This document shows positions 8,361 to 16,057 of a stretch of 64,000 bases of DNA, piece after piece (positions within the stretch are counted from its first letter, which is position 1; each line of letters opens with the position of its first letter). The notes under the pieces are model-generated. The model was not told the origin of the DNA and did not search any database. It saw only the letters and a list, made by a program, of their open reading frames with translations. Origin of the DNA: Actinomycetales bacterium Actino_02 (lineage in GTDB: Bacteria > Actinomycetota > Actinomycetes > Propionibacteriales > Propionibacteriaceae); the NCBI GenBank assembly GCA_001603275.1, contig LUYM01000006.1, positions 1 to 64,000 of the forward strand. Reading direction: 5' to 3'. The position numbers were made by a program, and so were the translations under genes.

Positions 8361-9748
8361 GACCGCCAGGCGTCCGAGAACGGGGCCAGCTCGGCGAGCA
8401 ACTGCGCACCCGGAGTAAACCGGGACGTGCCGGCGTCGTCCGCGGTGTAGATCACTTCGGTGACCGGGCGTCCGCCTTCCACGCCGCCGGTGAGCTGCCG
8501 GATCTCGGCGACGCTGCGGGTGCGAGTGCCGCCGCGCCAGGTGTCGTCGACCAGCCGGACATGGATCAGCAGCGCGATGTGATGCGCGATCTGCCGGTAG
8601 GCCTCCTCGATCGTCAACACCCCACCCTGGGCGACGCGCGCCGCCAACCTGTCGATCGTGGACGCGGCCGAGTGGGAGTGGGTCGTGGACAACGTCCCTG
8701 CGCCGGCAGTCATGGCTTCAAACATCGCGCCGGCCTCACCGCCGCGGACTTCGCCGACGATCAGCCGGGACAGGTTCTGGCGCAACGCCTCGGGAATCAG
8801 ATCGGCCACGGTGAACTCACCCAGCCGACGGCCGTCCGCGACCTCTCCCATGCCGACCCGCGCCTGCAGGGCCAGCATGTTGCGCCGGTTCGGCTGCAGA
8901 TGGGTGAGCAGTTCGTAGTCGGTCTCCAGCGTCCCGAACCGCTCGTTGTCGGGAATGGCGGCGATCAGCGCCCGCAGCAGCGTGGTCTTGCCGGCCCCTT
9001 GGTCGCCGGAGATCACCATCGACTTGCGAGCCAGCACCGCCGAGTGGAGGAGCCGGGCCACCTCCTCGGGCATCATTCCGGTGGCGGCGAGCTTGGCCAA
9101 GGTGATCTCGGTCAAGGTGTGCTGGCGGATGGTGATCGACGGCCGATAGCTCAGTCCGAAGCCGATCGCGTGCAGTCGGAAGCGATCTCCCAGAGCCAGG
9201 GTCATCATCGGATGGGCGTCGTCAAAGGGACGGGCCGGGCTGACCGTCTCGCCCAGGAAGCGGATCGCCTCGACCAGTTCGGCGTCACTGTCGGCGACTG
9301 GCGGACGCGACTCGCGGCGTCCGTCCCCGTACTGGACCACCACCGAGTCGAAGCCATGGATCTCGATGTTCTCGGCGTCGGGGATCTCGAACAGCGGCTG
9401 CAGTCGTCCGTAGCCGAAGATGGCGTTCTCCAGCGCGGACGCATAGGCGTACTCGGTCTCCACCGGCCATAGCGCAGCCCCGGTCTCGGCCAGCCCTTCG
9501 GTGTGCTGCCGGACCACCGAGCGGACGATCGAGCGGCCCAGCAGCCGTCGATCAACCTCACTGAGCGTCCCCGGCGTCTCGGCGATCGCCGTGCTGATCA
9601 GCTCGGACGCTTTGCGCCGCAGCGCAACCACCAACTGCCAGTCGATGCCGGACGGATCCCGCTCGGCGGCCACCAACTCGTCGGCGCGGAAGGCGGTGCG
9701 CAGCTCCGGCTCGGAGCCCATCAACTCAACTTCGGCCAGCCGCTTCAC
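8357..9748 (-). CDS. tadA: TadA/CpaF-type pilus assembly ATPase
   Basis: The 463-residue secretion ATPase of the VirB11/CpaF family powers Flp pilus assembly. The Walker A motif GDQGAGKTT lies at residues 248-256. The Asp box, Walker B region (LIVGEVRGGE) and a His box with SHSAAS follow in the expected order. The start is GTG within a GTGA overlap with tadZ. This tadA is unrelated to the tRNA deaminase gene of the same name at 26801-27253. Confidence 0.95.
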   Translation of the reverse strand: MKRLAEVELMGSEPELRTAFRADELVAAERDPSGIDWQLVVALRRKASELISTAIAETPGTLSEVDRRLLGRSIVRSVVRQHTEGLAETGAALWPVETEYAYASALENAIFGYGRLQPLFEIPDAENIEIHGFDSVVVQYGDGRRESRPPVADSDAELVEAIRFLGETVSPARPFDDAHPMMTLALGDRFRLHAIGFGLSYRPSITIRQHTLTEITLAKLAATGMMPEEVARLLHSAVLARKSMVISGDQGAGKTTLLRALIAAIPDNERFGTLETDYELLTHLQPNRRNMLALQARVGMGEVADGRRLGEFTVADLIPEALRQNLSRLIVGEVRGGEAGAMFEAMTAGAGTLSTTHSHSAASTIDRLAARVAQGGVLTIEEAYRQIAHHIALLIHVRLVDDTWRGGTRTRSVAEIRQLTGGVEGGRPVTEVIYTADDAGTSRFTPGAQLLAELAPFSDAWRS

Positions 9749-10503
9749 GAGGGCACCCCGATCAGGCGGCGATGACCCTCGGTCCGCTCAGCCAGGGTCG
9801 CCGACAGGCCGCGGACGTCGGCCAGGAAGGCTCCGGCGGCCAGCCGGCGTGGCGGCGGCTCGCCAGCCGCGAACACCTCGGCCTCGGCCGGACGCCAGGC
9901 GATCTTCGCCCACACCCGCACCCCGAACCGAGCCGCGATCTCGCCCGAACCGTACGGACGTCCGGGCCCGACCACGATCAGCCCAGTCCGCTCCGGCCCG
10001 GCCGCCTCGACCACCTCGGGCAGATAGAGCCGCAACGCCGCCAGATCGACCAGCCGGCTGCCGGTCACCACCAGCACTCCGGCCGCCACCTTCACCAGCG
10101 CAGAAGGCAGACCGGCGGCGCCGATCCGTCCGCAATCGACCACCACCAGACCCGACTCGCTGGCCAGCGCCGCCGTCAAGTCCGGCCAGGCCGGGCCGAA
10201 CAGGCCAGCCATTCCGGGGCTGGAGAAGCCGGGCAGGAAGTCGTGGCCAGGCTCACCCAGGCTGACCGTCATCCCGGCCAACTCGTTCTCCAGCGGACGC
10301 CGCTCGCGATGCGCCTGCAGCAGCCCGCCCAGCCCCCGTCCGCCCGGGTCGATGCCCTGCAGATAGCCGGCCAGCACCGACTGATCCGGCTCGGGGTTGG
10401 CATCAACCAGCAGCGCCGGTCCGATCGAGTTGGTGGCCAGGGCGACGGCCAGTGTGGTCACTCCTGGCGAGTGGCCGGCGCTGGTCAGCAGGAAGACGCT
10501 CAT
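9745..10503 (-). CDS. TadZ/CpaE-like MinD-family protein with degenerate P-loop
   Basis: The 252-residue protein has the MinD/ParA-like fold of CpaE/TadZ localisation factors. The N-terminus reads TSAGHSPGVTTLAVALA, the place of the deviant Walker A, but the usual lysines of GKGGVGKTT are missing. VVDCGRIG further on corresponds to the Walker B or switch region. TadZ proteins place the pilus machine at its cellular site, and the lost lysines suggest weak or no ATP hydrolysis. The gene overlaps cpaB and tadA by four bases. Confidence 0.8.
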   Translation of the reverse strand: MSVFLLTSAGHSPGVTTLAVALATNSIGPALLVDANPEPDQSVLAGYLQGIDPGGRGLGGLLQAHRERRPLENELAGMTVSLGEPGHDFLPGFSSPGMAGLFGPAWPDLTAALASESGLVVVDCGRIGAAGLPSALVKVAAGVLVVTGSRLVDLAALRLYLPEVVEAAGPERTGLIVVGPGRPYGSGEIAARFGVRVWAKIAWRPAEAEVFAAGEPPPRRLAAGAFLADVRGLSATLAERTEGHRRLIGVPS

Positions 10504-11114
10504 TGGCCGGTCTCCGCGACGCGCAGCAAAGACAACTGATCGGCGGCGGCGAGCTTGGCCACCCGTTCGGCCTCGGCTTGGCCGACAGAAACGTCCAACA
10601 AGGCGGCGCCATCGGGCAGCTTCTGGGCCGCGGTGGCCACCCGGGCTGCGATGGACGGCCCGTCCGGCACCTGGCCGGCGTCGCGAGTGACCGGAACCAG
10701 CAGCACGGCAGTTCCCGGTGGCAGTGGCATCGACGGCAATCGGCCGGCGGGCAGGCGTATCCCAATCAACACCTGCCCGCCTCCGACCAGCGGCTCCCCA
10801 AAGCCTTCCGGATGCAGAAGCGTCCCAGCGGCGAGGTCGGTGCGCGCGGTGCGTCCGATCACCTCAGCCAGCCGGTCTGCGGCAACCATTGCCACCCCAG
10901 GGGCCGGGACCGCCGAGGTGACGCCCAGGTCAGTCGCGGTGATGACCTGATCGCGGTACACCGTACGCTGCACGATCAGGACGGCCTCGGCGTGCGAGAG
11001 GTTTCCATACAGAAGCGCCGATCCGAGCGTCCCCAGACAGATGGCCAGGATGCCGGCCGCGATCCAGCGCACATTGCGGCGTGGACGCTGCGCAACCCCC
11101 GCTGATCCGGCCAT
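10500..11114 (-). CDS. CpaB/RcpC-like SAF-domain pilus assembly protein
   Basis: The 204-residue protein is the first gene of the Tad operon. It has one N-terminal membrane helix (about 17-36), then an SAF domain (about 45-110) that resembles CpaB/RcpC. In diderms CpaB works at the secretin. Monoderm homologues lack that partner and probably act at the membrane-wall interface, which is inference. It is translated from an ATG preceded by a GAGAGGGGGA ribosome binding site. Its TGA overlaps the start of the TadZ-like gene. Confidence 0.8.
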   Translation of the reverse strand: MAGSAGVAQRPRRNVRWIAAGILAICLGTLGSALLYGNLSHAEAVLIVQRTVYRDQVITATDLGVTSAVPAPGVAMVAADRLAEVIGRTARTDLAAGTLLHPEGFGEPLVGGGQVLIGIRLPAGRLPSMPLPPGTAVLLVPVTRDAGQVPDGPSIAARVATAAQKLPDGAALLDVSVGQAEAERVAKLAAADQLSLLRVAETGQ

Positions 11115-11249
11115 GGCCGTCCCCCTCTCGCCGGGTGGACGGACCGGGGTGGTAGCCAGTGCACCGACGGCGATTCGGTGATCGTAGGCGATGGGCTGCC
11201 GCCGCGGCAGGGGAAGTTCTCGACTTGTGGATATCTCGCGAGTGGCGCT

Positions 11250-11279
11250 GACTAGGGAATACGCGCCGAACCCCTAGTC
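11250..11279. promoter_or_regulatory. Inverted repeat upstream of the Tad operon
   Basis: GACTAGGG and CCCTAGTC form perfect 8-bp arms around a 14-base spacer, about 135-165 bases before cpaB. The symmetry and AT-containing arms suit a regulator binding site. No known family consensus was recognised. Confidence 0.4.
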
Positions 11280-11554
11280 GCAGCCGGGTGGGTTTCGGGC
11301 AATGTCGTACGGTTTGCGCGCCGGTTGGCCGGAATCTGGCCGCTGGCCGCCGCCGGTGGGTCGGCGGGTCGGCGGTTGTGTCCGTGGTGGCGGCACCCCG
11401 TCCACACCCCTGAGCAGCGGCCGAAACGCACGCCGTACAGCTCGCTTAGTCGGGGGCCGACAACGCAGCTGGCACCCGACGTCCGTCCCGATCTCGGGCC
11501 GCTGAGGCCTGGTGGGGACAAGGGCGCGGGTGCCACCTGTGTTCTGCTCGTGAT

Positions 11555-11570
11555 CCTCCCGATGGGGAGG
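11555..11570 (-). terminator. Weak hairpin after the lipoprotein gene
   Basis: CCTCCC and GGGAGG form a 6-bp stem with a 4-base loop, 30-45 bases beyond the lipoprotein stop codon. There is no T-run, so termination is uncertain. Confidence 0.35.
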
Positions 11571-11599
11571 GGTGCCGGATCTGAGCCCGGCGGCTGCGG

Positions 11600-12118
11600 T
11601 CAGGCCTTCGGCTCGAAGGTGTGCTTCCAGAGCGAGGTGCCGTCCGGGTTCAGGTAGATGTAGCGCACCTTGGGCTCGACGACGCCGATCTTCGTCATGG
11701 CGTCCCAGCCCTGCTTCTTCAGCAGGTCATCGAAGGTCGGGATCATGCTGTCGAAGTACTTCTTGGCGGCCTTGAGATCCATCTTCTTGGCCATGGTGAA
11801 CTCGAAGATCGTCGTGCCGGGGGCCTCGCTGGTGATCTTCAGGCTCTTGAAGGAGCCCTTGTTCTGCTCCAGCACCTGATCGATCTGGGACTGCTCGGCC
11901 TTCACATACATGTCCAGGGCCTGCTCGGGGCTGAGCAGCGAACTGGACGATTCCGAAGGCGAAGCGGACGGGCTCGCCGACGCACGCGCCGGTGCGCTGG
12001 CCGAGGTGCTCGTCGCCGACTGGGCCACCGAGGCTGCGCCCGTGCAGCCGCTGAGCACGATCGGTGCCACCAGGGCAGCGAGCACAACCGAAATGCCCAG
12101 GCGGGCAGAAGTCTTCAT
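11600..12118 (-). CDS. Lipoprotein of unknown function
   Basis: The 172-residue protein has a clear lipoprotein signal ending LSGC (about residues 21-24). A low-complexity Ser/Ala/Pro stretch follows (about 30-60), then a compact charged domain (about 63-172) rich in Lys and Phe. The folded part may fall among the DUF4854-type small lipoproteins, but this is a weak resemblance. The gene stands alone on the minus strand, with an upstream GGAG-type ribosome binding site. Its codon use is that of the neighbours. No function can be assigned. Confidence 0.7.
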   Translation of the reverse strand: MKTSARLGISVVLAALVAPIVLSGCTGAASVAQSATSTSASAPARASASPSASPSESSSSLLSPEQALDMYVKAEQSQIDQVLEQNKGSFKSLKITSEAPGTTIFEFTMAKKMDLKAAKKYFDSMIPTFDDLLKKQGWDAMTKIGVVEPKVRYIYLNPDGTSLWKHTFEPKA

Positions 12119-12258
12119 GATGGGGGCTCCTCAAAGGTGATTGACAGGATTATCTCCTGCTGGACCTTCAAACGCCATCCCACTTGGGGTTTTGCTGCAA
12201 AATCACGTCCCAGCGGACAAAAAGCGGACGCCCGAAAACCTGCTGAGCGTGCCCGCGA

Positions 12259-12666
12259 TCAGGCCGGCGCGGAAATGTTGAACATCCACTCCAGTCCGAA
12301 GCGATCCCGGACCTGCCCGTAGACGTCGCCCCAGACCTGGCGCTCCAGCGGCACGGCGACCTCGCCACCCTCGGCGAGCGCGGTGAACCAGCCTTCGAGC
12401 TTGCCGAACTCATCACCCATCACGGCCAGGTAGATCCGGGTGGTGCCCCAGCCGGCCTCGTCCCCGGGCATGGCGTCGGACGCGGCCAGGGACAGCTCGT
12501 CGCCGGTCAACTCGGCGTGCATGATGCCGTCCGCCGGCATCTCGCTGACCCCGAAGTCGGCGAAGGTGTTGAAGAGCAGCTCTCCTCCGAACACCGATTG
12601 GTAGAAGGTCAGCGCCTCGCGGGTGTTGCCCGGGAAGTTGAGGTACGGAACCAACCTTGCGGTCAT
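12259..12666 (-). CDS. VOC-superfamily protein, PhnB/glyoxalase-like
   Basis: The start is placed at the ATG at 12666, because AAGGAG lies five bases upstream. A longer frame would add 19 arginine-rich residues with no such site. The 135-residue product opens with VPYLNFPGNTREALTFY, the typical beginning of PhnB-like VOC proteins, and ends with the paired GDVYGQVRDRFGLEW signature. These small proteins are dimers that often serve as antibiotic-resistance or dioxygenase-like enzymes, but most are of unknown substrate. No metal-ligand set can be confirmed. Confidence 0.85.
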   Translation of the reverse strand: MTARLVPYLNFPGNTREALTFYQSVFGGELLFNTFADFGVSEMPADGIMHAELTGDELSLAASDAMPGDEAGWGTTRIYLAVMGDEFGKLEGWFTALAEGGEVAVPLERQVWGDVYGQVRDRFGLEWMFNISAPA

Positions 12667-12787
12667 GACGACTCCTTCGTGTCGGGGTCCTCCCAACCTT
12701 GCCCGATGGACGCGTCCAGGCAACCCCCCAGCGGTAATTCCCGCCAGATGGACGGGTGCGCAGCACAGGCCTCGCCGGGGCTACTAC

Positions 12788-13111
12788 TCAGCCGGCCTTG
12801 CGCCGCTTGGCCAGTTCGCCGGTGATGGCGCCGATCACCGAGCTCAGCACGATGGCCGCTCCGATGTTCAGCAGCCAACTGCCGTAGCCGAGGATCGCGG
12901 CAAGGATGGCCACCGGCCAGACCGCCGAGACCACGACGGTCAGCGTCGACTCGAGTGCCGACGGCGGCACCCGACGAGCCGGTACCAGGATCTCGCCGGA
13001 CACCGGTGCCATGCCCTGGTCAGCGCGGGGTGGGTCGGCGATCGAATCGGAAGGCGTCGCGTCCCAGACAGGCTGCTGCCACTGCTGCTCGTCCGATGGG
13101 GGTTGGCTCAC
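12788..13111 (-). CDS. Small two-helix membrane protein (paralogue A)
   Basis: The 107-residue protein starts at GTG. It has a polar Gln/Pro/Asp-rich N-terminal half and a hydrophobic C-terminal half with two close membrane segments (about 55-72 and 76-95), ending KRRKAG. It resembles the next gene in layout: proline-rich head, Ala-Val-Trp-Pro in the first helix and a basic tail. The two are probably diverged tandem duplicates. Function is unknown. Confidence 0.65.
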   Translation of the reverse strand: MSQPPSDEQQWQQPVWDATPSDSIADPPRADQGMAPVSGEILVPARRVPPSALESTLTVVVSAVWPVAILAAILGYGSWLLNIGAAIVLSSVIGAITGELAKRRKAG

Positions 13112-13151
13112 GCGTCAATCCTAAAGCGGTCGGCTGCCAGTGGGGGATGGG

Positions 13152-13484
13152 TCATTGGATGTAGGTTGACAACCGCGCCCGGCGCATCCGCTTGAGCACG
13201 TGGCCACTGACGATCGCCACCACCAGGGTCGTCACGAACATCGAAGCCCAGTTGCCGGTGATCAGCGCGGCCACCAGGAACACCGGCCACACCCAGGTAC
13301 GAATCAGCGCAACCACCCGCTCGGCCTCCGACGGCGGTGCCACCTGGAATGGCCGAATGCCGACCAGCTGCCCCTGGACATAAGGGGGCTGGCTTGGTGC
13401 GGAGGTGAAGTTGGGCTGCTCCCAACGCGTCTCACCCCAGGTGTTGTCTTCGGGGCGGATCTGCGTGGGCTCTTGAGCGGACAT
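13152..13484 (-). CDS. Small two-helix membrane protein (paralogue B)
   Basis: The 110-residue protein has a polar N-terminal half rich in Gln, Pro and Trp. Two membrane helices follow (about 62-79 and 82-99) and then a basic tail RMRRAR. The segments WPVFLVAALITGNW here and WPVAILAAILGYGSW in the adjacent gene align, which supports tandem duplication. It starts at ATG, 40 bp upstream of its partner on the same strand. No function is known. Confidence 0.65.
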   Translation of the reverse strand: MSAQEPTQIRPEDNTWGETRWEQPNFTSAPSQPPYVQGQLVGIRPFQVAPPSEAERVVALIRTWVWPVFLVAALITGNWASMFVTTLVVAIVSGHVLKRMRRARLSTYIQ

Positions 13485-13657
13485 GACTCAAGGCTAGGTC
13501 GGCGGCCAATGCGTCACTATCGGGAGTTGCCACTGTCCGACCCTGAGCCCGAACCAGGGACGCTCGGGGGCGCGCCGCCACGGTGTCCGGCAGCGGAGCT
13601 ACGGGTAGGCAGCGCCGTCCACCTCTGGCAGAGTAGACGCGGCTCGCGGAGTGCCGA

Positions 13658-13723
13658 TGGACGGTAATGGAACCGTCCCCAGTGATCGCGCGGGCAAGGA
13701 TGGACGGTAATGGAACCGTCCCC
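13658..13723. repeat. Two copies of a 23-bp GGACGGT/ACCGTCC palindromic element
   Basis: Identical 23-mers that begin TGGACGGTAATGGAACCG and end TCCCC occur at 13658-13680 and 13701-13723. The GGACGGT and ACCGTCC parts pair. The second copy ends five bases before the aspartokinase ribosome binding site. An open frame reads through both copies into lysC, but it is not a credible N-terminus. Same family as the elements near 20.0, 26.5, 56.3 and 62.3 kb. Confidence 0.85.
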
Positions 13724-13741
13724 GTTGTGGAGGCAGACCAA

Positions 13742-15007
13742 GTGCGGGTGGTACAGAAGTTCGGCGGCTCCTCGGTGGCAGACGCCGAGAGCATCAAGCG
13801 CGTCGCCGGACGGATCGTCGCGACCAAGAACGCCGGCAACGAGGTCGTCGTGGTCATCTCGGCGATGGGCGACACCACCGACGACCTGATGGATCTGGCC
13901 CAGCAGGTATCGCCGAACCCGCGTCCCCGCGAACTCGACATGCTGCTCACCGCCGGCGAGCGGATGAGCGCGGCGCTGCTGGCCATGGCGATCAACGACC
14001 TGGGCGCCGAAGCCCGCTCGTTCACCGGCTCGCAGGCCGGCGTGATCACCACCGGCACCCACGGCGACGCCCGAATCATCGACATCACCCCCGGCCGGAT
14101 CGTCACCGCCCTGGCCGACGGGGACGTGGTCATCGTGGCCGGCTTCCAGGGCGTCTCACAGACCACCAAGGACATCACCACGCTGGGACGCGGCGCGTCC
14201 GACACCACCGCGGTGGCGCTGGCCGCAGCACTGAAGGCCGACCACTGCGAGATCTACTCCGACGTGGACGGCGTCTTCACCGCCGACCCGCGGATCGTCC
14301 CCGGAGCCCAGCGGATCCCCGAGATCTGCTACGAGGACATGCTCGAACTGGCCGCCAACGGCGCCAAGATCCTGCACCTGCGCTGTGTGGAGTACGCCCG
14401 CCGGGAGAACGTGGCGGTACACGTCCGCTCGTCCTTCTCGGACAAGCCGGGCACCTGGGTGAAAGACATCAACTATGAGGAACTTGGCATGGAACAGCCG
14501 CTGATCACCGGAATCGCCCACGACCGCAGCGAGGCGAAGATCACCATCGTCGGGGTTCCCGACCGCGTCGGCGAGGCGGCCGACATCTTCACCACCATCG
14601 CCGATGCCGACATCAACATCGACATGATCGTGCAGAACGTGTCCCGCACCCAGGAGCAGGCCACCGACATCACCTTCACCCTGGCGCAGTCCGACGGCGC
14701 CAAGGCGATCGCCGCGCTGGAGGCCGTGCAGGAGCGGATCGGCTTCGCCAAGGTCGTCTACAACGACCAGGTCGGCAAGGTGTCGGTGGTCGGCGTCGGC
14801 ATGCGCTCGCACCCGGGCGTCACCGCCAAGTTCTTCCGGGCCCTGGCCGAGGCCGGGGTCAACATCGGGATGATCTCCACCTCCGAGATCCGGATCTCGG
14901 TCGTGGTCGACATCGACCAGGTGGACGTCGCCGTCCGGGCCGGTCACACCGCGTTCGGGCTGGACTCGTCCGAGCAGGCCGTCGTCTACGCCGGCACCGG
15001 TCGCTGA
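13742..15007 (+). CDS. lysC: Aspartate kinase (alpha subunit)
   Basis: The enzyme phosphorylates L-aspartate, the first step toward lysine, threonine, methionine and diaminopimelate. The GTG at 13742 is chosen because GGAGG (13729-13733) lies eight bases before it and the protein then begins [14 protein letters not shown], the family's nucleotide-binding start. The resulting 421 residues equal the usual actinobacterial length. The kinase domain spans about 1-245, and two ACT regulatory domains follow from about 265. Upstream in-frame codons run through two repeat elements and are rejected. No asd gene follows it here, unlike in many relatives. Confidence 0.95.
   Translation: MRVVQKFGGSSVADAESIKRVAGRIVATKNAGNEVVVVISAMGDTTDDLMDLAQQVSPNPRPRELDMLLTAGERMSAALLAMAINDLGAEARSFTGSQAGVITTGTHGDARIIDITPGRIVTALADGDVVIVAGFQGVSQTTKDITTLGRGASDTTAVALAAALKADHCEIYSDVDGVFTADPRIVPGAQRIPEICYEDMLELAANGAKILHLRCVEYARRENVAVHVRSSFSDKPGTWVKDINYEELGMEQPLITGIAHDRSEAKITIVGVPDRVGEAADIFTTIADADINIDMIVQNVSRTQEQATDITFTLAQSDGAKAIAALEAVQERIGFAKVVYNDQVGKVSVVGVGMRSHPGVTAKFFRALAEAGVNIGMISTSEIRISVVVDIDQVDVAVRAGHTAFGLDSSEQAVVYAGTGR
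14489..15007 (+). other. Probable internal start for the aspartokinase beta subunit
   Basis: The in-frame ATG at 14489 (codon 250 of lysC) is preceded by GAGGAA about eight bases upstream. Translation from here gives 172 residues containing both ACT domains. This matches the alpha-2/beta-2 aspartokinase arrangement of Corynebacterium glutamicum, where the beta subunit is made from the same reading frame. Expression is inferred from the site and the exact size match. Confidence 0.65.
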
Positions 15008-15060
15008 GCGGACGGTCGGTCGCAGGCCGAGTGCCCAGGCGTCCGGCCTAGACTGAAGCT

Positions 15061-15354
15061 GTGATCTTCAAGCGCGTTGGCGAAGGCCGTCCCTATCCCG
15101 AACACGGGTACCTGCAGAAGCAGTGGGCGGCGATCGCACCGCAGCAGATCCAGCTGTCGGATCTGGTCACCACCAAACGCAACCTCGACCTGGAGTCACT
15201 GCTCGAGGACGACTCGACCTTCTACGGCGACCTGTTCGCGCACGTCGTCGCCTACCAGGGCGAGCTGTACCTCGAGGACGGTTTGCATCGGGCGTTGCGG
15301 GCTGCGCTGCAGCAGCGAACCACAGTGCACGCCCGGGTCTTGGTTCTCCAGTAA
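15061..15354 (+). CDS. Small conserved actinobacterial protein, ParB/sulfiredoxin-like
   Basis: The 97-residue protein starts at GTG and lies 53 bp after lysC. The second half contains LFAHVVAYQGELYLEDGLHR, a pattern like the ParB/sulfiredoxin-fold core (DGxHR). Homologues of this size are widespread in Actinobacteria and are sometimes labelled VapB-type antitoxins without evidence. No partner toxin gene is adjacent. It is soluble and acidic in the middle. The function is not known. Confidence 0.7.
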   Translation: MIFKRVGEGRPYPEHGYLQKQWAAIAPQQIQLSDLVTTKRNLDLESLLEDDSTFYGDLFAHVVAYQGELYLEDGLHRALRAALQQRTTVHARVLVLQ

Positions 15355-15408
15355 TCTGGACGACGCCGCGTCGGCGGCCACCTCAGCACCAACCAGGCGG
15401 GAGTTCCG

Positions 15409-15996
15409 GTGAGGAAGGTCATTCGGGTCGTCAAGACTCCGATCACGCTTCTGGTTCTGCTCGCGATCCTCGGCTACGGCGCCTGGTGGGGCTACAACAC
15501 CTACAACATCCCGCTGACCAAGGCGGCCGACACCTGTGTGATGACCGATGTCGGCACCGAGCTCACCCCGGATCGGGTGACGGTTCGCACCTACAACGCC
15601 AGCCTCATCCCGCGGCTGGCCAAGGATGCCCGCACCTACTTGCTTGCCTGGCACTTCCAGGTGCCCGACTACAACAACTCCGATCGGCGACTGACCGGCA
15701 TCGTGGTGGTCGGCAACTCCGCCGATGACCCCGAGGTGAAGCTCGTCCAGCAGTTCTTCCCCGGCTCGACGGCCGAGGGTGACGGACGCACCAGTCACGT
15801 CGTCGATGTGGTCCTGGGCGCCAAGTTCGAGCAGTTGAACGAGCCGAAGACCAGCGTGCCGGTGAAGGGCCCGCTGTGCCTGCCGTCGCCGAAGGCGGCT
15901 CCGAGCGATGAGGCCACCGACGTGAGCATCCCGTCCGACTCGCCGTCGACGTCGACATCACCGTCGCCCACCGCGAAGTCGACCAAGAAGAAGTAG
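15409..15996 (+). CDS. Membrane-anchored LytR_C-domain protein
   Basis: The GTG start follows a GGGAG ribosome binding site. The 195-residue product has one N-terminal membrane helix (about 10-29). An extracytoplasmic domain (about 40-145) with the VRTYNAS opening of LytR C-terminal domains follows, then a Ser/Pro/Thr-rich tail ending in three lysines. Stand-alone LytR_C proteins are common in Actinobacteria and are thought to act at the cell wall, though the exact role is unclear. It is downstream of the small ParB-like gene in the same orientation. Confidence 0.8.
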   Translation: MRKVIRVVKTPITLLVLLAILGYGAWWGYNTYNIPLTKAADTCVMTDVGTELTPDRVTVRTYNASLIPRLAKDARTYLLAWHFQVPDYNNSDRRLTGIVVVGNSADDPEVKLVQQFFPGSTAEGDGRTSHVVDVVLGAKFEQLNEPKTSVPVKGPLCLPSPKAAPSDEATDVSIPSDSPSTSTSPSPTAKSTKKK

Positions 15997-16057
15997 CCGC
16001 GAGCCGGCGAGCGCCTCTGCTCAGCCGGAGGTCCTCGGCGGGTAGCTCCGCACGGAG

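Larger units (their letters stand above)
11115..11599. other. 485-bp non-coding region upstream of the Tad operon
   Basis: No convincing gene is present, because the open frames here have no ribosome binding site or recognisable product. The region holds a TACGAT-like -10 candidate for the Tad operon about 70 bases before cpaB. It also holds the inverted repeat at 11250-11279 and a small hairpin at 11555-11570. Several GC-rich direct stutters (CGGCGGGTCGGCGG) lie near 11350-11375. Confidence 0.5.

Noticed and set aside
13667-13741. ATG 13667 as the aspartokinase start
   Set aside because: The added 25 codons are made of two repeat elements, and the GTG at 13742 has a strong ribosome binding site and the family N-terminus.
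15061-15354. VapB-type antitoxin of a toxin-antitoxin pair
   Set aside because: No adjacent PIN-domain toxin or other small partner. The DGLHR core fits a ParB/sulfiredoxin-like fold better.
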